Shown here in pieces: positions 14,349 through 17,361 of a DNA stretch of 17,361 nucleotides; the stretch's first letter is position 1, and every line of letters starts with the position of its first letter. This DNA is from JAIEPT01 sp038217425 (lineage in GTDB: Bacteria; Planctomycetota; Planctomycetia; Gemmatales; Gemmataceae). The notes under the pieces are model-generated. The model was given only the letters and a program-made list of their open reading frames with translations, ran no database searches and was not told the origin of the DNA. A program made the position numbers and the translations under genes. The DNA is taken from positions 1 through 17,361 of the forward strand of contig JBBQPM010000147.1 in NCBI GenBank assembly GCA_038217425.1. The letters run 5' to 3'.

Positions 14349-15218
14349 CTACTTTACGCCGATGATATAATCGACCAATTTTTGCCTGAACTTCCGAAAA
14401 TTCCGCCGAATGCCCCAACCGAGGTGCGGCAATCGGAAGCGCGAGGGGACGACGTCGTAGTAAACGTGCTTATCGACGTCGACGTAGGGGAGATCGCGAT
14501 TCATGCAAATCGCGAACATCGAAAGATTGCTGTACGTCTTCACCAGATACGACGCCCCCGCCAGGAGCAGTCCTTCGAACAGCGCTTCTTTGAGCACGCG
14601 TTTCTTGTCCGTGATTTGCGGGTGGGCGTGAATCCCCTTATCGCCGGTGACCCGCACGAAATGGGGGATATAGATGAGATCGGAGCCGTAGTGTTCCTTG
14701 AACTGCTCGAGCGTGACCAGATCATCGGTGGCCAAGTACACGTGCGGAATGCCGAGGCGCTGGCGGGCGTCGTCGAGCGCGCGGAAGAAATGCTGAACGT
14801 CGACGATCTCGCCGTGCATGTAATGATCCGTGGCCCGGCGATGGACCGCGACATACGGCCGATCGGCGTAGGTTCTGGCTAATTCGTCGTACTCGGCACG
14901 GATGTCCTTCTTGATGACGACGTACTTCTGAATGAGTCGATAAATGGAATTGCGATCTTCCTCGCTCAGGAAGCAGCCGATCTTGTAGTTGAAGTCGGTG
15001 AAGCCGCTCCGAAAGTTTTCCGCCTTGGGATCGGGGAGCTTGCCCTGCTCGAACAGGAACTCCCAGATATTCATGTTGTCGTAAATATCGACGCGGAGAT
15101 CGAAGTAGACGTTGTCGTACTCGGGATTCTTCTCGAGATAATCGCAGGCCCCGATCGACGAGAAAAAATGGCTGAAGAGCCCGACCTCATTTCGTCCGTT
15201 CACGATCAAGCTTCGCAT
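14349..15218 (-). CDS. FUT8/NodZ-like (GT23-type) fucosyltransferase candidate
   Basis: The 289-aa protein contains YVAVHRRATDHYM (122-134), the VHxRxTD-type motif of the GT11/GT23/O-FucT superfamily that binds GDP-fucose. It is followed by VYLATDD (160-166), like the ATDDP block of FUT8, and LVKTYSNLSMFA (225-236), like the late SxFS block. GT23 enzymes add fucose in alpha-1,6 linkage to core GlcNAc or to Nod factors, but the linkage cannot be read here. I chose ATG 15218 because AGGAG lies about 9 nt upstream; a longer frame starts at a TTG (15239) without a ribosome site. The first 100 residues match nothing I know. It lies between GT2 and gmd on the same strand, consistent with use of GDP-fucose. 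It could instead be a GT11-like enzyme. Confidence 0.72.
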   Translation of the reverse strand: MRSLIVNGRNEVGLFSHFFSSIGACDYLEKNPEYDNVYFDLRVDIYDNMNIWEFLFEQGKLPDPKAENFRSGFTDFNYKIGCFLSEEDRNSIYRLIQKYVVIKKDIRAEYDELARTYADRPYVAVHRRATDHYMHGEIVDVQHFFRALDDARQRLGIPHVYLATDDLVTLEQFKEHYGSDLIYIPHFVRVTGDKGIHAHPQITDKKRVLKEALFEGLLLAGASYLVKTYSNLSMFAICMNRDLPYVDVDKHVYYDVVPSRFRLPHLGWGIRRNFRKFRQKLVDYIIGVK

Positions 15219-15292
15219 ATTCCGGTCTCCTAAAATCAAGGCCGCACCGCGTTATGCCGTGCGCAGCCGAAACTGAGACGTTCGTGATTTCC

Positions 15293-15404
15293 TTCCGAGC
15301 CGGAAGCGTAAGCGACGATCTTGCGTAAATCGTCGCTTACGCTTCCGGCTCGGAAATTCGACGATCTTGCGTAAATCGTCGCTTACGCTTCCGGCTCGGA
15401 AATT
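15293..15404. repeat. 27-bp perfect hairpin with a tandem 46-bp duplication
   Basis: A perfect 27-bp inverted repeat (15293-15319 and 15329-15355) surrounds a 9-nt loop, CTTGCGTAA. The 46 bp 15313-15358, holding the loop, the right arm and seven pairing bases of the left arm, are repeated without a change at 15359-15404. The motif contains CGCTTACGCTTCCGGCTCGG. This looks like a REP-like palindrome that has begun to expand in tandem. It lies in the 255-nt gap upstream of the FUT8-like gene and could vary between strains. Confidence 0.92.
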
Positions 15405-15440
15405 CGAAGTCTCATTCTTGACCGCGTGCCGTACAACAAA

Positions 15441-15471
15441 TCTCGTACCCGGGCAGAGCCCGGGAACGAGA
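15441..15471. repeat. 14-bp hairpin next to the GT2 stop codon
   Basis: TCTCGTACCCGGGC (15441-15454) and GCCCGGGAACGAGA (15458-15471) form a 14-bp stem with one mismatch and a 3-nt loop. The core TCGTNCCCGGGCNNNGCCCGGGAACG is a palindrome I recall as frequent in planctomycete genomes. It begins 2 nt past the end of the GT2 gene on its downstream side and might end or protect that transcript; no U-run follows. Confidence 0.85.
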
Positions 15472-15473
15472 AC

Positions 15474-16520
15474 TTAATACCGCAAGATTCCCCAGTTCGT
15501 CAGCCGATATACCAGCGCGTGCTTGATCACAAACCCGAGGACGCCGAAGCGGAAAGCCCAGCGGGAAACGCGTCGGCCGTGACAGCGGAAACGCAGGGCG
15601 TCCATCTCCCTCGTCCCGACCGCGACCGATTGCGCCTGCGACTTCTGCACGGCATGGACGCGGAAGGCGCCCAGGTAGCGTGGCAGACGGACCATCTTCG
15701 CTCCTGCGTCGCGGAGTCGAACCAGCAGATCCCAGTCGAGCACGAACTGCAGCGAATCGTCGAAGCGGGCGCCGATCTTGTCCCAGACGCGCCGCCGCCA
15801 AAAGAGCGTCTCCTGCGGGATGAAGTCAGCCCACGAGAGGACTTTGCCGTCATGCGCAGGGAGTATCCAGCGGCCCGTCTCGCGGTCGTGTTCGTCGATC
15901 AAGATGCGCTGGCCGTAGACGACGTCGACGTCGGGATGCTCCTGAAAATAGCGGGCGACATACGCCAGCGAGCCGGGGAGTAGAATGTCGTCGGAGTTCA
16001 GATACGCGAGGATCTCGCCGGTTAGTTGCGCGTGGCCCAAATTGATGGCGTGGGCCTGGCCTTTGTCGCGGACCGACACGGCTCGAGCGAGCTGCGAGCG
16101 GTAACGCTCGACGATTTCCATCGAATCGTCGCTGGAGCCGCCGTCCTGGACCGCGTACTCGAGGTTCGGATAATTTTGATCCAGCACGCTCCGCAGGGTT
16201 CGTTCGAGGAACGCTCCCTGGTTGTACGACGGCGTGACGATCGAGATCTTGGGCGCCGGCTCGAGCAGCGGGATCTCTTCGAAGTAATGTTTCGGTAGCT
16301 GCATGGGCCGAGGGGCGTACTGAGGTGCGATTCCCAGATGAATGCCCAGGATCTTGCGCGCCCAGTGTTCCCAGCTCCAGCGCTGACTTCGGCTCAGGAG
16401 GTCCGCCTGCACGACGCCGAGCTGTCGGGAAAGTTCGCGCACTTCCTTCTGCAGCGCGAACACCTTTTGTTCGAGCGCTTCGGCGTACCTTTCCGGATCG
16501 AGGCTGGCGGCAGGCATCAT
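15474..16520 (-). CDS. GT2 family glycosyltransferase with N-terminal coiled coil
   Basis: The 348-aa protein has a GT-A domain starting KISIVTPSYNQGAFLERTL (91-109) with QDGGSSDDS (125-133), the nucleotide-sugar aspartates, and YLNSDDILLPGSL (173-185), the DXD metal site. QETLFWRR (236-243) and DWDLLVRL (262-269) are typical of the acceptor and catalytic-base regions. Before it, residues 8-40 form a coiled-coil-like helix (ALEQKVFALQKEVRELSRQL), often seen in O-antigen-type transferases. The C-terminal 40 residues are hydrophobic and basic, suggesting membrane contact. Met codons at 16520 and 16517 both follow AAGGGCCCG; I use the first. It lies between fcl and the FUT8-like gene, so it probably builds the sugar chain that is fucosylated. 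Donor sugar is unknown. Confidence 0.93.
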   Translation of the reverse strand: MMPAASLDPERYAEALEQKVFALQKEVRELSRQLGVVQADLLSRSQRWSWEHWARKILGIHLGIAPQYAPRPMQLPKHYFEEIPLLEPAPKISIVTPSYNQGAFLERTLRSVLDQNYPNLEYAVQDGGSSDDSMEIVERYRSQLARAVSVRDKGQAHAINLGHAQLTGEILAYLNSDDILLPGSLAYVARYFQEHPDVDVVYGQRILIDEHDRETGRWILPAHDGKVLSWADFIPQETLFWRRRVWDKIGARFDDSLQFVLDWDLLVRLRDAGAKMVRLPRYLGAFRVHAVQKSQAQSVAVGTREMDALRFRCHGRRVSRWAFRFGVLGFVIKHALVYRLTNWGILRY

Positions 16521-16564
16521 CGGGCCCTTACTCTTGAACTTCCCTGCTGGTTGCGAGCGTCTGT

Positions 16565-16625
16565 CGTAGGGCAAGCGGCCTCGCTTGCCTTTGCGGAGTG
16601 AGCAAGCGAGGCCGCTTGCCCTACG
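16565..16625. repeat. 24-bp perfect inverted repeat between fcl and GT2
   Basis: CGTAGGGCAAGCGGCCTCGC plus TTGC (16565-16588) and its exact inverse (16602-16625) surround 13 nt. The motif GGGCAAGCGGCCTCGCTTGCC also folds on itself within each arm. It fills the 131-nt gap downstream of fcl. It may work as a transcript-end hairpin but has no U-run, and its sequence differs from the other palindromes of the window. Confidence 0.9.
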
Positions 16626-16651
16626 GTCGCGGCTGCGCCGCGTCAGAATCC

Positions 16652-17361
16652 TCAGGCGGCGCATTTGACGCGTTGACTTTCGTACCAGCGGATGGTCTCG
16701 TGTAGTCCCTCGTCAAACGACGTCTTGGCTTCGAAGCCGAGCAATTCTCTTGCTTTGGTGACGTCGAGACAGCGGCGCGGCTGCCCGTCGGGCTGGTCGG
16801 CGTTGAAGCGGAGGGCGCCGGCGTAGCCGCACTTTTCCGCGAGGAGCCGGGCGAGATCGCCGATGGCGATTTCGCGGCCCGTGCCGACATTGATGGGATC
16901 GGAGGTTTCGAGATTCTCGGTCGCCAGAAGAATCGCCTGGGCGCCGTCGGGAGCGTACATGAACTCTCGGCTCGCCTTGCCGGTGCCCCAGATTTCGACT
17001 TCGCGCTGGCCGCTCGCCTTGGCTTCGAGAAACTTCCGGATGAGCGCGGGGACGACGTGCGAGGTCGATTCGTCGAAATTGTCGCCGGGGCCGTAGAGGT
17101 TGACCATGAGCAAGCTGACGCCGTTGAAGCCGTACTCTTTACGGTAGGCCTGAAGCTGTTCGACGAGCATCTTCTTGGCGAGGCCGTAAGGGGCGTTGGT
17201 TTCTTCGGGGTAACCGTTCCAGAAGTCTTCTTCCTTGAACGGGACCGGAGTGAATTTGGGATAGGAGCAGATGGAGCCGACGGCGACGAATTTCTCGACG
17301 CCGAAGCGGCGCGATTCTTCGATCAGGTGCAGTCCCATCGAGAGATTCTGGTAGAAGTAGC
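16652..17361 (-). CDS. fcl: GDP-L-fucose synthase, N-terminus cut by window edge
   Basis: The frame stays open to the right edge and gives YFYQNLSMGLHLIEESRRFG before the first internal Met at 17338, so the true start lies outside; about 80 residues including the Rossmann GxxGxxG are missing. The enzyme (EC 1.1.1.271) epimerises and reduces GDP-4-keto-6-deoxymannose to GDP-L-fucose. Catalytic features visible are VGSICSYPK (Ser and Cys as in E. coli Ser107/Cys109), APYGLAKK (Tyr and Lys of YxxxK), and NLYGPGDNFDESTSHVVPAL (the active-site His in SHV). The C-terminal RCLDVTKARELLGFEAKTSF is typical of the family. Another SDR epimerase is conceivable, but gmd in the same cluster makes fucose synthase the best call. 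The gene is also known as wcaG. Confidence 0.93.
   Translation of the reverse strand, partial: YFYQNLSMGLHLIEESRRFGVEKFVAVGSICSYPKFTPVPFKEEDFWNGYPEETNAPYGLAKKMLVEQLQAYRKEYGFNGVSLLMVNLYGPGDNFDESTSHVVPALIRKFLEAKASGQREVEIWGTGKASREFMYAPDGAQAILLATENLETSDPINVGTGREIAIGDLARLLAEKCGYAGALRFNADQPDGQPRRCLDVTKARELLGFEAKTSFDEGLHETIRWYESQRVKCAA

Noticed and set aside
13152..15404. CRISPR array
   Set aside because: The repeats are palindromic, of different families and lack regular unique spacers; the only tandem unit occurs twice with no spacer, and no cas gene is present.

Overview
The window looks like chromosomal DNA of a high-GC planctomycete, probably of the Pirellulales type. Supporting signs are a DUF1501 protein with a twin-arginine-like start, a short lysine-rich protein of a kind I associate with planctomycetes, an Uma2 nuclease, secreted YbjN-like proteins, and several GC-rich palindromic intergenic repeats, one of which reads as 'LTPNPSPEGRGE' when translated. 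No tRNA, rRNA, CRISPR array, insertion sequence or prophage was recognised. Lineage is inferred from gene content alone.

Left part (1-6112): the 5' part of a DUF1501 gene runs off the left edge. It is divergent, across a 323-nt gap, from a 66-codon gene whose stop codon interlocks with that of queF in a shared CTAG. queF (queuosine biosynthesis) follows an Uma2-family gene by 16 nt on the minus strand, and upstream of that lies a complete cobalamin-dependent methionine synthase (metH, 1240 aa) with all four modules.

Middle (6294-12084): a small lipoprotein and a eukaryote-like GT22 (Alg9/PIG-B type) mannosyltransferase are the only larger plus-strand genes. They face a five-gene minus-strand operon: secreted YbjN-like protein, secreted double-YbjN-like protein, a membrane protein of unknown function, coaX (type III pantothenate kinase) and rplU (ribosomal protein L21). 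The operon has a candidate promoter with a consensus -35 box in front and a clear intrinsic terminator after rplU.

Right part (12171-17361): a fucosylation cluster, all on the minus strand. In transcription order it holds GDP-L-fucose synthase (cut by the right edge), a GT2 glycosyltransferase, a FUT8/NodZ-like fucosyltransferase candidate, GDP-mannose 4,6-dehydratase (gmd) and a GT10 alpha-1,3-fucosyltransferase. Gmd and Fcl make GDP-L-fucose from GDP-mannose; the two fucosyltransferases of different fold would attach it to a surface glycan. Four structurally different palindromic repeats sit in the gaps of this cluster, which suggests a region tolerant of repeat insertion.

The most interesting candidates for new biology are the paired fucosyltransferases with their own donor supply, the YbjN/membrane-protein/coaX/rplU operon, the interlocked small gene beside queF, and a possible ribosome-site-sequestering hairpin in the metH leader.
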